From Amycolatopsis sp. (GTDB lineage Bacteria > Actinomycetota > Actinomycetes > Mycobacteriales > Pseudonocardiaceae): 46,837 bases of DNA. The notes beneath the pieces are model-generated. The model saw only the letters and a list, made by a program, of their open reading frames with translations. It did not search any database and was not told the origin of the DNA. Made by a program: the position numbers and the translations under genes. Shown piece after piece: positions 35,401 through 43,600 of the stretch; the first letter of the stretch is position 1, and every line of letters begins with the position of its first letter. Location of the stretch: the NCBI RefSeq assembly GCF_025464955.1, contig NZ_JAODNM010000019.1, positions 1-46,837 on the forward strand. Reading direction: 5' to 3'.

Positions 35401-35443
35401 GCGCGATGGACGCCGTCAGCGGGCCGAGGACCTGGAACTTCAC
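32441..35443 (-). CDS. SARP/AfsR-type transcriptional regulator with NB-ARC and TPR domains
   Basis: 1000 residues. N-terminal OmpR-like winged helix (about 1-90, LLAKAGEFVPRDTLVDEMWPEG), bacterial activation domain (to about 245), NB-ARC ATPase with P-loop GPGGAGKT (Lys287) and Walker B LLVLLDDV, and C-terminal TPR-like repeats (residues about 650-980). Such proteins activate secondary metabolism. No complete biosynthetic cluster is adjacent in this window. The GTG start lies 6 bases after TAGGGT (35455-35450), so it is probably leaderless. Confidence 0.93.
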   Translation of the reverse strand: MKFQVLGPLTASIALPSAGQPRRVLSILLAKAGEFVPRDTLVDEMWPEGAPPSASAIVQMAVSKLRKALGVEPGGDRRLLTGPLGYRLSVGAGELDADEFLKLAAEAASATDPARRRALLEAAQDSWRGPALADVVGGPLVEAHKLWLNDRRWAVFADLVDLDLAEGRHPEVVERLAPVIAERPTDERLVAGFVTALDRCGRRDAALESLRRTREALWEHTGVRPGPELLALYRRLAGRDWTAVGPPAQLPPATPDFAGRVGALAELDRALRTPGPVVLHGPGGAGKTTLAIKAARRALKRYPDGQLFAELRRPDGTGVEPRAVLAAFLRALGVPREELPSDASELIALWRGHTAHRRLLVLLDDVASERQLRSLLPSGSACAALVTTRRRLPGLAGARAVDVGDFTDAEAFDLLGSVAGRARLDAEPGAAARLVQQCRGLPMAVRVVGAKLAHRPYLQVGELVARLAVERRTLDELVAGDLSIRGAIKESLRDCPPQVREAVRLLGALKLREVTEWSAAALLDLGIPQARDVLDGLADCHLVRVTSRDQLGFVRYALHDFVRLFAREAEDASAVRRVLDGYLAAARHVATSLGRAVTTSEDAVALPSELRSRIEADPIAWRESEIDNLATTVRIASGHRWHRLTERLSGAFTALADVRPADSSARVVSLLGLAAARRGADQTGTATKLLDLGTLHWERGRAGSARRYFAMAEARFRALDDQRGRGAALIALADVDAEVGDGIGALNGLRESLTLLRGCGDVGGQSVASYQLGSLLDDLGDGRGAIESFEVGMLLAETCGDARQYSRAGKRYADVLRRHGRYDEAASLLDEALRGAVNAHERHWEAHVLRSIGDLHTELSEPDESRRHLTRSLELFEQLGHQHAAAYTHRGLAEAWHRAGDPALAERHLATAMGTFRELKDRRGAGYALLSLGRIRGRSGDAPGAAASLTQAVDVFRGLGFPLWELRALSELAEVPGSHPSGRDQVRDLLTKISANTRDE

Positions 35444-35471
35444 GGCCCGACCCTAAACCGGAAAGACCCCT

Positions 35472-35519
35472 GCTCGTGAGTGTTTGGGCCGGTTCTAGGC
35501 GGCCGGAACGCTCACGAGC
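35472..35519. repeat. CTCGTGAG hairpin repeat, copy B
   Basis: GCTCGTGAG (35472-35480) pairs with CTCACGAGC (35511-35519); the middle GGCCGGTTCTA and GGCCGGAACG match copy A at 30553. The stop codon of the Ldh2-type gene lies within the right arm, so it doubles as that gene's terminator. Confidence 0.75.
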
Positions 35520-36465
35520 CCTGGGGCAGCGGCAGGTGGAGGTCGGTGGCCAGCGCGGCCAGCTCGCGATAGAGGTGGACATCGATCGGAACACCGAGCG
35601 CTTGGCACTGTTCGAGGTGCTCGGCCTCCCGCCAGCCCGGGTACCGGATCGGTGCGCCGTCGTCCCAGCCCAGCAGGCTGCCGAACAGCGCGCTCGCGGC
35701 GCGGTAGAACCCGTCCGCGCTGCGCAGGGCCGTCGGCGCGATGGCCATCACGAACAGCCCAGTGTCGTGGTCGTGGTCCTCGACCCCGGACAGCAGCCCG
35801 GCGAACACCTCGACCAGCAGCATCAGCCCGGCGGTGGCCGGGGCGGGCCCGTCGAGCCCGGCGGCGTCGAGGTCGAACACGAACGCCGGATACGCCCCGC
35901 CCGGCGCTGCCATACCCAGCGGGTTGACGCCCTCGCGCACCGTGTTGCGCTCGCCGCCGGTGGCCAGGACCAGGCCGATCATCCCGTGTGGGAGCGCGCG
36001 CCCGGCGTGGTGCCCGGCCCGCCCGAACGCGTTGACCCCGCGCAGGGAGACCAGGCCGACGCCGTAACGCCCGGCCCGGAGGACGGCGCTGTCCATGGCA
36101 TCGCTGACTGCCCACAGGCCCAGCGCCCGGCGGCAGTCGACCAACGCGGCGGCGCCCCTGTCGGCGATGACCAGCGGCTCGGCGCGCGGCCGCACCTGGC
36201 GGCTTTCGAGCAACGGCAGGTAGGTGCGGGTCAGCCCGGCCAGCCCGATCCGAGGGTTTCCGGTGAGATCGCCGTGACAGATCGCCTCCGCCGCGATCCG
36301 GGCTCGCGCGCGGGGGACGTCGTGGGCGGCGAAAACCTCGGTGACGAACGAGAGCAACTCCTCGACCGGGATGCGGAGCAAGGACTGTTCGGGGATCTCG
36401 ACGTGCTGCTGGGTAGCGGGGCGGGCCGAGCGGGGAGAACGGAAGGTACGGGGTCGGAGAGCCAC
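35512..36465 (-). CDS. Malate/L-lactate (Ldh2/YiaK) family dehydrogenase, divergent
   Basis: About 317 residues from the GTG at 36465. Family features: LLRIPVEELLSFVTEVFAAHDV near the start, CHGDLTGNPRIGLAGL (the His of the SHG motif is kept as CHG), GHHAGRALPHGMIGLV, REGVNPLGMAAPGG. In most members the segment before GHHA reads N-H-F-G; here it is NAFG, so one active-site His is replaced by Ala. It may use a 2-oxo acid or be altered in activity. A TTGACA lies about 30 bases upstream, so a separate promoter is possible. It is third in an aromatic-degradation cluster. The start is uncertain. Confidence 0.75.
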   Translation of the reverse strand: MALRPRTFRSPRSARPATQQHVEIPEQSLLRIPVEELLSFVTEVFAAHDVPRARARIAAEAICHGDLTGNPRIGLAGLTRTYLPLLESRQVRPRAEPLVIADRGAAALVDCRRALGLWAVSDAMDSAVLRAGRYGVGLVSLRGVNAFGRAGHHAGRALPHGMIGLVLATGGERNTVREGVNPLGMAAPGGAYPAFVFDLDAAGLDGPAPATAGLMLLVEVFAGLLSGVEDHDHDTGLFVMAIAPTALRSADGFYRAASALFGSLLGWDDGAPIRYPGWREAEHLEQCQALGVPIDVHLYRELAALATDLHLPLPQGS

Positions 36466-36538
36466 TTCATCCAGAGTGCTGAGCGGGCCCAGCACTGTCA
36501 ACGAGGTTGGCCACGCGCTACCCGACCGGGTAATTTCC

Positions 36539-38305
36539 TTACCCAGCAGCGTCTTTCTCTGTAACGCGGGCAAGTACTGTCGACATGGTCCGGGTGAGTG
36601 CGTTCTCGTCGCCCGGCGTAGACGTCCAGCGAGCGGCGATATAACCGTCGGGACGCACGAGAAGGCCACCGTCCTCGGCAATGCCGGACACGCGGCTCCA
36701 CTCGCCGTACGCGTCACGCGCGTCGACGTCACCGACGCACACCACGCGCGGCCGGACGCCCAACTGCTCGGCACACCGTTCGGCGGCGGCGTTCCAGCCG
36801 ACCCCCGACAAGCCTGTCACCAGGCTGAACGACCCGCGGCCCACCAAGTCCAAAGTGGACACTCGCTGTCCGTCGGCATCGACCACCCAGGCGTGCGGAA
36901 GCCGGGAACCGGGCCGCGTCGACGGCTGGTGGTAGAGCTCCGGGTCGCGCGGCCACTCCTCTTCCGGGCCGTCGTCGTCGAGGACGGCGAGCGAGCGGTA
37001 ACGCTGGTTCAGCTCGACGCCGTGAGCGTTGAACTCGTAGTTCTTCAGCGCGATCGCCTCTTCGAGCGCCCTGCGACGCTTCGCGCCTTCGGCGTCCGTC
37101 GCGCGACAGGCTGCGAGCCCAGCGACAATGCCTTCGTCGTCGCTACCGCCGGCGATCCCGAGCGCCTCGAAAATCGGGCCGAACTGGTCACGGCTGAGGT
37201 TGGCGCGGTCGACGATCTGCTGTCCGACCGGCGCCCGCTCCTCGCTGTACGTCTCGAGCAGCGCCGGACCGGCCTCGCCGCGGACGACCATCGCGAGCTT
37301 CCACGCCAGGTTGTAGGAGTCCTGGATCGACGTGTTGGACCCGAGCCCGTTGGACGGCGGATGCCGGTGCACCGCGTCCCCGGCGCAGAACACCCGGCCG
37401 CTCGCGTACTCGGTGGCGTAGCTCTGGTTGACCGTCCACAACGACGTCGACGTGATTTCGACGGGGATCGACGAGTCGCCGACGAGGTCGTGCACGATCT
37501 GCGTCGCGGCCGCGTCGTCGACCTCCGGCGGCGGCTGGTCGATGTCATAACCCCAGGTCAGCAGCCATTCGTTCCACGGGCGGACCATCCGGACCAGCCC
37601 CATCCCGATCCCGCCCAGGTGCGCGCCCGGACGCATCACCCAGTACAGGACGCTCGGGCGGTGCGCGACATGCGCCGAGAGGTCCGCCTTGAAGACGATG
37701 TTCATGCTCCCCGCCTTGCCCGCCTGCCCCGCGATCGGCAGCCCGAGCTGCTCGGCGACCAGGCTGCGGCCGCCGTCCGCGCCGACCAGGTACCGGGCGC
37801 GGACGGTGTACTCGTCTCCGCGCAACCTGTCGCGCAGGAGCGCGGTGACGCCGTCGGTGTCCTGGGTGAAGCTGACGAACTCGGTGTCGAACCGGACCTT
37901 CGCGCCGCGTGCGGCAGCTTGGGTGACGAGGATCGGCTCCATGTACGTCTGCGGTAGGTCGATCATCTGGCACGGGCTGGCGACGGCGTACTCGCTCATC
38001 GAATGCGGGCCCGTGCCCCAGGTGCGGATGCGGCCGATTTCCTCGCCCGCCAGCGCGGTGCACAGGACCGTGTCGCCCATGAGCGCCGAAGGCGTGCCTT
38101 CGGCGAGTGCCTTTTCCTCGAGACCGAGGTCGCGGAGGACCTCCATCGTGCGCTGGTTGGTGATGTGCGCGCGAGGCGTGTTCGCCACCCAGCCGTACTT
38201 GCTGACCAGCAGCGTCTTCACGCCGTAGGTGGCGAGCAGCAGAGCCGCCGAACCGCCGGCGGGCCCGCTGCCGATGACCAGGACGTCGGTGTCGTAGTCG
38301 CTCAT
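36539..38305 (-). CDS. FAD-dependent aromatic hydroxylase (phenol/resorcinol hydroxylase type)
   Basis: 588 residues of the PHBH-fold class A monooxygenases: N-terminal dinucleotide motif GSGPAGGSAALLLA, the central YLVGADGGRSLV (DG motif), the FAD-binding GRVFCAGDAVHRHPPSNGLG and a thioredoxin-like C-terminal domain (TLDLVGRGSFSLVTG, VRPDGYIAARW). Closest known types are 2,4-dichlorophenol 6-monooxygenase and resorcinol or phenol hydroxylases. Upstream is a dioxygenase/reductase fusion for hydroxyquinol, so the likely product is hydroxyquinol from resorcinol or a related phenol. It starts 10 bases after that gene's stop. Confidence 0.9.
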   Translation of the reverse strand: MSDYDTDVLVIGSGPAGGSAALLLATYGVKTLLVSKYGWVANTPRAHITNQRTMEVLRDLGLEEKALAEGTPSALMGDTVLCTALAGEEIGRIRTWGTGPHSMSEYAVASPCQMIDLPQTYMEPILVTQAAARGAKVRFDTEFVSFTQDTDGVTALLRDRLRGDEYTVRARYLVGADGGRSLVAEQLGLPIAGQAGKAGSMNIVFKADLSAHVAHRPSVLYWVMRPGAHLGGIGMGLVRMVRPWNEWLLTWGYDIDQPPPEVDDAAATQIVHDLVGDSSIPVEITSTSLWTVNQSYATEYASGRVFCAGDAVHRHPPSNGLGSNTSIQDSYNLAWKLAMVVRGEAGPALLETYSEERAPVGQQIVDRANLSRDQFGPIFEALGIAGGSDDEGIVAGLAACRATDAEGAKRRRALEEAIALKNYEFNAHGVELNQRYRSLAVLDDDGPEEEWPRDPELYHQPSTRPGSRLPHAWVVDADGQRVSTLDLVGRGSFSLVTGLSGVGWNAAAERCAEQLGVRPRVVCVGDVDARDAYGEWSRVSGIAEDGGLLVRPDGYIAARWTSTPGDENALTRTMSTVLARVTEKDAAG

Positions 38306-38315
38306 CGTGGGAACC

Positions 38316-40229
38316 TCAGTTCTTGGCGATACGGAAGGTGAAGTCGAGCAGGCGCCACGGCACGTCGAGTTCCCGGCCGTCGGGAGTGGGGCCGTCCTGC
38401 GGGGTGAAGTCGACGATCAGGCGGTCCTTGACGCCGAACACGGTGTCGGAGTCCAGGTACGCGCCGCCGTTGACGAACAGCTGCGTAACCAGCCGCTGAT
38501 GGCCCGGCGCGCTGATCATGAAATGCACGTGCGGGGCGCGGAACGGATGGCGGCCGACGGCGTCGAGCAGCTGCCCGACCGGGCCGTCCGCCGGGATCGG
38601 GTACTCGGACGGCAGGATCGACCAGAAGGTGAACCGGCCGCGGTCGTCGGTGGTGAAGCGGGCACGCAGCACTGGGCCGTCGAAGTCGGGCAACTGGACG
38701 TCGTAGAAACCATCCTCGTTGGACTGCCAGACGTCGACGACGGCCCCCGCGACCGGCGCGCCCGCGGTGTCGATGATCTTGATGTCGGCCCACAGTGGCA
38801 GACCGGGCAAGCCTTCGGCGAGGTCGCTGCCGTGCGCTTTCGGCGGCGGGCCCTCGACGTAGAACGGGCCGAGCACCGCGGACGGGGTCGTGTCCGGGGT
38901 GCGGGAGTTGGTCATCAGGTCGACGACGCTGGACACGCCGAGCGTGTCCGAAAGCAGGATGAACTCCTGCCGCGTGTCGGTCGTGATGTGCCCCGTGCGG
39001 GTGAGGAAGTCGATGGCTGTCATCCACTCGCCCTCGGTGAGGTCGTTGTCGATGGCGAAGCCGTGCAGGTGACGGACCAGGTCGGTGAGCAGCGTGGCGA
39101 CCCTGGTGCCGGCCGCGGCGGAGAAGCTCTCGACGACCTGTTCGGTGAGCCGGGTCAGATCGGACGTCGGCGCTTCGGGGCGTCGGCCGTGCCAGGCATC
39201 GTCCAGGAGCGCGACGATGCCTTCGGTGGTGAGCTCACGGGGGTTCGGGTACGGCTTGGCGGTGGCCAGTTCAGCGGCGCGCGAGAGGTCGGTCTCACGC
39301 ATGCCGAGTTCACGCAACGACGTCGGGCCGCCTGCCGCCACGATCAGGTCGTACATCCCGCTGGGCGCGTCAGGGACGCCGAGAGCAGCGGCGATACGAG
39401 CCATCACATCGCGCGTCGCGGGTGCGTTGTAGGCCATCGCGTGCGGCAGGATCACCGTGTGAGTCTCGGCGTGGGGCAGGTCGAAGGAACCGCCGAGGGT
39501 GTGGCAAAGCTTGTGGTGCAACGCCATTCCGACCGCGCCGAGGCAGGTTCCGGCGAGCCACGCGCCACGCAGCAGGTCACCCCGGGCGTCGAGATTCCAC
39601 GGATCCTCGCGCAGCCGCGGCAGGGCCCGTGCGATCCCGGAAATCGCGTCGAGCGCCATCGCGTCGACGATCGGGTTGGCCTGCGGGGAGTACAACGCCT
39701 CGACTGCGTGCGCGAGGGCGTTGACGCCGCTGGTGACCGACAGGTTCAGCGGCAGGCCGAGCGTGAAGTCGACGTCGTAGATGACCGTCTCCGGCAGGAT
39801 CTCCGGCGCCGACCGGGTCGTCTTCCGGCCCCCCTCGGTCTCCCCGAGGACCGGGGTGACCTCGGAACCCGCGTACGTCGTGGGGAGGATGACCTGATCG
39901 ACACCGGTGCGCACGGCGAGCGCCTTGGCAAGCCCGGTCGTCGAGCCGCCGCCGATCGCGACGACACAGTCCGCGTCGTGCTCGCGGAGGACGTCGAGCG
40001 CCTGCTCGGTCACTTCGACGGGCGTGTGCATGGCCGCCCCGTCGAACCGCGCGACCAGCAAGTCGCCGAGTACGTCGGAGACCTGGCCGGCGGGAACGTC
40101 CAGTTGGGGACTGGCCAGCAGCAACACCCGCGAGTGGCCGAGCCGCTCGACCTCGTCACGCACCCGCTTCGCCGTCCCGGAACCGAACACCACCCGGGCA
40201 GGATTCGGGGAATAGTCGAAACTCCGCAT
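38316..40229 (-). CDS. Natural fusion: maleylacetate reductase + hydroxyquinol 1,2-dioxygenase
   Basis: 637 residues. Residues 1 to about 355 are an iron-type alcohol dehydrogenase of the maleylacetate reductase class (FDYSPNPARVVFGSG, GGGSTTGLAKA, PTTYAGSEVTPV, HHKLCHTLGG, LPHAETHTVILPHAMAYN). Residues about 357-637 are an intradiol dioxygenase with Fe(III) ligands Tyr509, Tyr543, His567 and His569 (DGFYD, SEYPIP, APHVHF). The dioxygenase opens hydroxyquinol to maleylacetate and the reductase turns that into 3-oxoadipate, so one chain does two successive steps. The frame is continuous with no frameshift sign. The ATG at 40229 follows GGGAG by 10 bases. Confidence 0.93.
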   Translation of the reverse strand: MRSFDYSPNPARVVFGSGTAKRVRDEVERLGHSRVLLLASPQLDVPAGQVSDVLGDLLVARFDGAAMHTPVEVTEQALDVLREHDADCVVAIGGGSTTGLAKALAVRTGVDQVILPTTYAGSEVTPVLGETEGGRKTTRSAPEILPETVIYDVDFTLGLPLNLSVTSGVNALAHAVEALYSPQANPIVDAMALDAISGIARALPRLREDPWNLDARGDLLRGAWLAGTCLGAVGMALHHKLCHTLGGSFDLPHAETHTVILPHAMAYNAPATRDVMARIAAALGVPDAPSGMYDLIVAAGGPTSLRELGMRETDLSRAAELATAKPYPNPRELTTEGIVALLDDAWHGRRPEAPTSDLTRLTEQVVESFSAAAGTRVATLLTDLVRHLHGFAIDNDLTEGEWMTAIDFLTRTGHITTDTRQEFILLSDTLGVSSVVDLMTNSRTPDTTPSAVLGPFYVEGPPPKAHGSDLAEGLPGLPLWADIKIIDTAGAPVAGAVVDVWQSNEDGFYDVQLPDFDGPVLRARFTTDDRGRFTFWSILPSEYPIPADGPVGQLLDAVGRHPFRAPHVHFMISAPGHQRLVTQLFVNGGAYLDSDTVFGVKDRLIVDFTPQDGPTPDGRELDVPWRLLDFTFRIAKN

Positions 40230-40294
40230 TGAGCCGCGCTCCCATACAGCCGAGGTCTGGTCCCGATGATTGTGCACCGCGGTTCGGCAAGTGT

Positions 40295-40323
40295 CCTGCA
40301 CGTTCGACGCGGGCGCCTGCACG
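40295..40323. promoter_or_regulatory. Direct repeat CCTGCACG, two copies 21 bp apart
   Basis: Copies at 40295-40302 and 40316-40323, two helical turns apart, 66 bases upstream of the fusion gene. Such spacing fits paired activator binding on one DNA face. A possible -10 CACAAT (minus strand) lies near 40275-40270. Confidence 0.4.
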
Positions 40324-40669
40324 AAACGCGCAGGGGTGCGGCGTTGGCTCACTCACTGACCGCGTGCTCCCATACCCGCATAGTGATCAACATGGCGGGC
40401 GAACGTCCATCAGTGAGCCCGAACGGTTGCTTCCACCACGGCATTGAGGCGGAATGGACATCAGGCGTGCCCGTTCTTACCTGTCCGGCGTTTTGCCATG
40501 GCGGACAACATGTTTACACGCGAACAGGGCCGGTTGAGCCCGTGATAGCGTGCCTTGAATACTCAGCTGGAGAACCGCACCTGGAGGTCTGGACCTCCAA
40601 GATGTGATTCAAGGATGACGGTTCGGCGGGCTTTGCGGCACCGCTCTGTTCGTTAAGGACGGTTTCATA
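40324..40669. other. Intergenic region between degradation operon and RHS gene
   Basis: No convincing gene. A perfect 8-bp-arm palindrome TGGAGGTC-TG-GACCTCCA lies at 40582-40599, about 70 bases before the RHS start, and may be an operator or a stem in its leader. The rest shows no obvious structure. Confidence 0.5.
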
Positions 40670-43600
40670 GTGGGTAACCCGTTGGTCGCGCCGGTGCAGG
40701 ACTCGACGAAGGGCTACTCCGGCATCTCGCTGGTGGAGTCGGCGGAGAGTCTGAAACAGGGCATCGAGAGCGGCGACTGGGCGTCGATCGCGATGGGCGC
40801 GGTAGGCACCGCGCTCGATGCGCTATCCGCTGTGATGGACCCGTTCGGCGCGATCCTCGCCGCCGGTGTCGGCTGGCTGCTGGAGCACGTCGGGCCACTG
40901 AAAGAGGCGTTGAACGCGCTGACCGGCGATGCCGACCAGATCTCGGCGAATTCCGAGACTTGGAAGAACATCGCGACCGAGCTGAGCGGGGTCGGTGATG
41001 ATCTGAAGTCCATGGTCGCCGCGGATACCGCGTCCTGGATGGGGGATGCCGGGGACGCCTACCGGCAGCGATCGACGGACACGGTCGCGTTGCTGCAGGC
41101 CGCCTCGAAGGGCTGCGAGGGCGCGTCGAGCGGGGTGAAGACCGCCGGCGAGGTGGTCGCCGCCGTGCGCACGCTGGTGCGCGACACGATCGCCCAACTG
41201 GTCGGGCACCTGATCAGCTGGGCGTTGCAGGTGCTGTTCACCCTCGGGATCGGCCTGGCGTGGGTGGTGCCGGAGGTGATCGCGGCGGTCGCGAAGACGG
41301 CTTCGGAGATCGCGAAGGTGACCAAAGGGCTGGTGAAGGCGCTCAAGGCGTTGATGCCGCTGATGAAGAACGCGGACAAGCTGTTCGGGGACGCGGCGTC
41401 GGCATTGAAGAAGATCAAGCCTGGTGAGGGTGTCCCGAAGGCGAAGCACGGCGATGTGTCGTCGGGGCCCAAGCCGATGGATCCGCCGAACGGCAAGAGC
41501 GATTCGACCTCGCTCTCGGGCGATCACAGTGGTGACAAGCCTCAGCCACCGCCGTCGTCGAAGGATCCCGGTTCGACCACGTCATCGGCCGAGCACGGTG
41601 GCAACGGGGATGAGTCGACCGGATCCTCCGCGACCAACCACGAAGGCAACGGATCCGGCGACAAGTCCGCGCACAAGCCCGGCGACACCTCCGGTGACAC
41701 GCCGAGCGCGGCGGACGCGAAGTCCCCGGACACCAAGGAGTGCGTGACGGACCCGGTGGATGTCGCGACCGGCGACGTGCTACTCACCGAAGTGGACCTC
41801 CGGCTGCCGACCGTGCTGGCGTCGGTGCTGGAGCGCACGTATCTGTCGTCCTACAGCCATGGCGGCTGGTTCGGCGCGAACTGGGCGTCCACAGTGGACG
41901 AGCGTGTCGAAGTACACGACGGCCGGGTACGGTATTTCACCGCGGACGGCGCGATGCTGCACTATTCCATGCCGGAGCCGGGCGTTCCCGTCCGTCCCGT
42001 CGTCGGGCCGATGCACGAGCTCACCCTCCTCGCGAGCGGCGGATTCTCCGTGCGGAACCCCCGACGTCGCACCATCAGCACGTTCACCCGGACGACCTCG
42101 GACCACTTCGGACTGTCCGTAGTGGAACATGCGGAGGGCGAATCGGTCATCGTGGACCGCGACGACCAGGGCACTCCGCTGCGGCTGCGGCACTCGACCG
42201 GCCCCGTGCTGCTCGTCGACACCGCCGAGGGCAGGGTCCGCGCCGTCCGGCTCGCCGACGGCGGTCAAGGTGTACTGGTGGCGGCCTACAGCTTCGACGA
42301 GGCGGGACGACTGACCGGGGTGACGAACTCGTCCGGCGTCCCCAAGACGTTCGCCTACGACGCCGCGGGCCGGATGACCGGCTGGCAGGACCGAACCGGC
42401 GCCCAGTACCACTACGTCTACGACGGCTCGGGCCGGTGCGTCCGCACGATCGGCGAAGGCGGCTTCCTCAACGGCACCCTCGTCTACGAGGAGCGCCTCA
42501 CCCATTTCACCGACTCGCTCGCCAACACCGCACGGTATCGGTTCGACGAACACGGCAACCTGATCGAGCGGACCGACCCGCTGGGCCACACCACCTTGCT
42601 CTCCTCGAATTCCGACGGCTTGCTGCTGAACCGCACCGATCCGCTGGGTGCGACAACCTCGTTCGCCTACGACCGGGACGGCCTTTGCGTCGCCGTGCTG
42701 CGCGCCGACGGCAGCCGGGTGACCCTGCTCCGCGAGGACGACGGCACTGTCGTCACGGAGGTGCGCGACGGGGAACGCAGCTACCGACGCACCTATTCGG
42801 CGGACGCGATGCCGGATCCACTGGTCGACCCGATCGGGGTCGCCGGCGCGGTACACTACGAGGACCTGTCGACGGCGGACACTCAGGCCGCTGCCGCGAC
42901 CGCGTCGTCGGGGGAACGGGACATCTTCGGCCGGACGGCGCACGTCGTCGACGCGGCAGGCAGCCGGACCGGTTTCTCCTGGACAGTCGAGGGACAGCGC
43001 CTGGCGCGACATGAGCCGTCGGGCGCGACCTGGCGTTGGACGCAGGATGCCGAGGGCAGCGAGACGGGCGAACTCACGCCCGCGGGCCGCTGGCGGCGGA
43101 CCCAGGTCGGGGTGTTCGGCATGCCGGTCGCCGAGACGGCGGCCGATGGCGCGGTGACCACGCGCGAGTTCGACACCGAGTTGCGGCTGATCCGCGTCAC
43201 CACGCCACTGGGCCTGGATTGGCGCTATGAGTACGATCCCGCCGGCCGTGTCGTCTCGGAGACCGATTACGACGGCAGGACCCTCACCTACACCCACGAC
43301 TCGGCCGGAAACCTGGTGCGTACGGTCAACGGTGCGGGTCAGGTCACCGAGTACCGCTACGACCAGCTCGGGCAGCTGATCAGCCGCGACTGCGGTGGCG
43401 ATGTCACCAGCTATCGCTACGATCCGCTCGGCCGGCTGATCGGAGCCACCGAACCCGGCTGCGAGCTGGTCCTTGTCCGCGACGACGACGGCACACTGCT
43501 GGCCGAAGTTGTCAACGGACACACCACGAGCTACCACCGCGACGAGTCAGGGCGGGTCGTGCACCGCCGCACACCGTCCGGTGTGGACACGGACTGGACC

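Noticed and set aside
32441..35443. A secondary-metabolite gene cluster around the SARP regulator
   Set aside because: Neighbours are a small secreted protein and an aromatic-degradation operon; no carrier protein, synthase or tailoring set is adjacent. The ketoacyl synthase at 28841 lies in a separate operon.
33356..35479. A 707-residue plus-strand frame across the SARP gene
   Set aside because: Low-complexity Arg/Gln/Val composition and exact overlap with a well-formed AfsR-like protein on the other strand.
40266..40607. A 113-residue open frame in the gap before the RHS gene
   Set aside because: No ribosome site, no motif, cysteine and histidine placed at random; considered chance.
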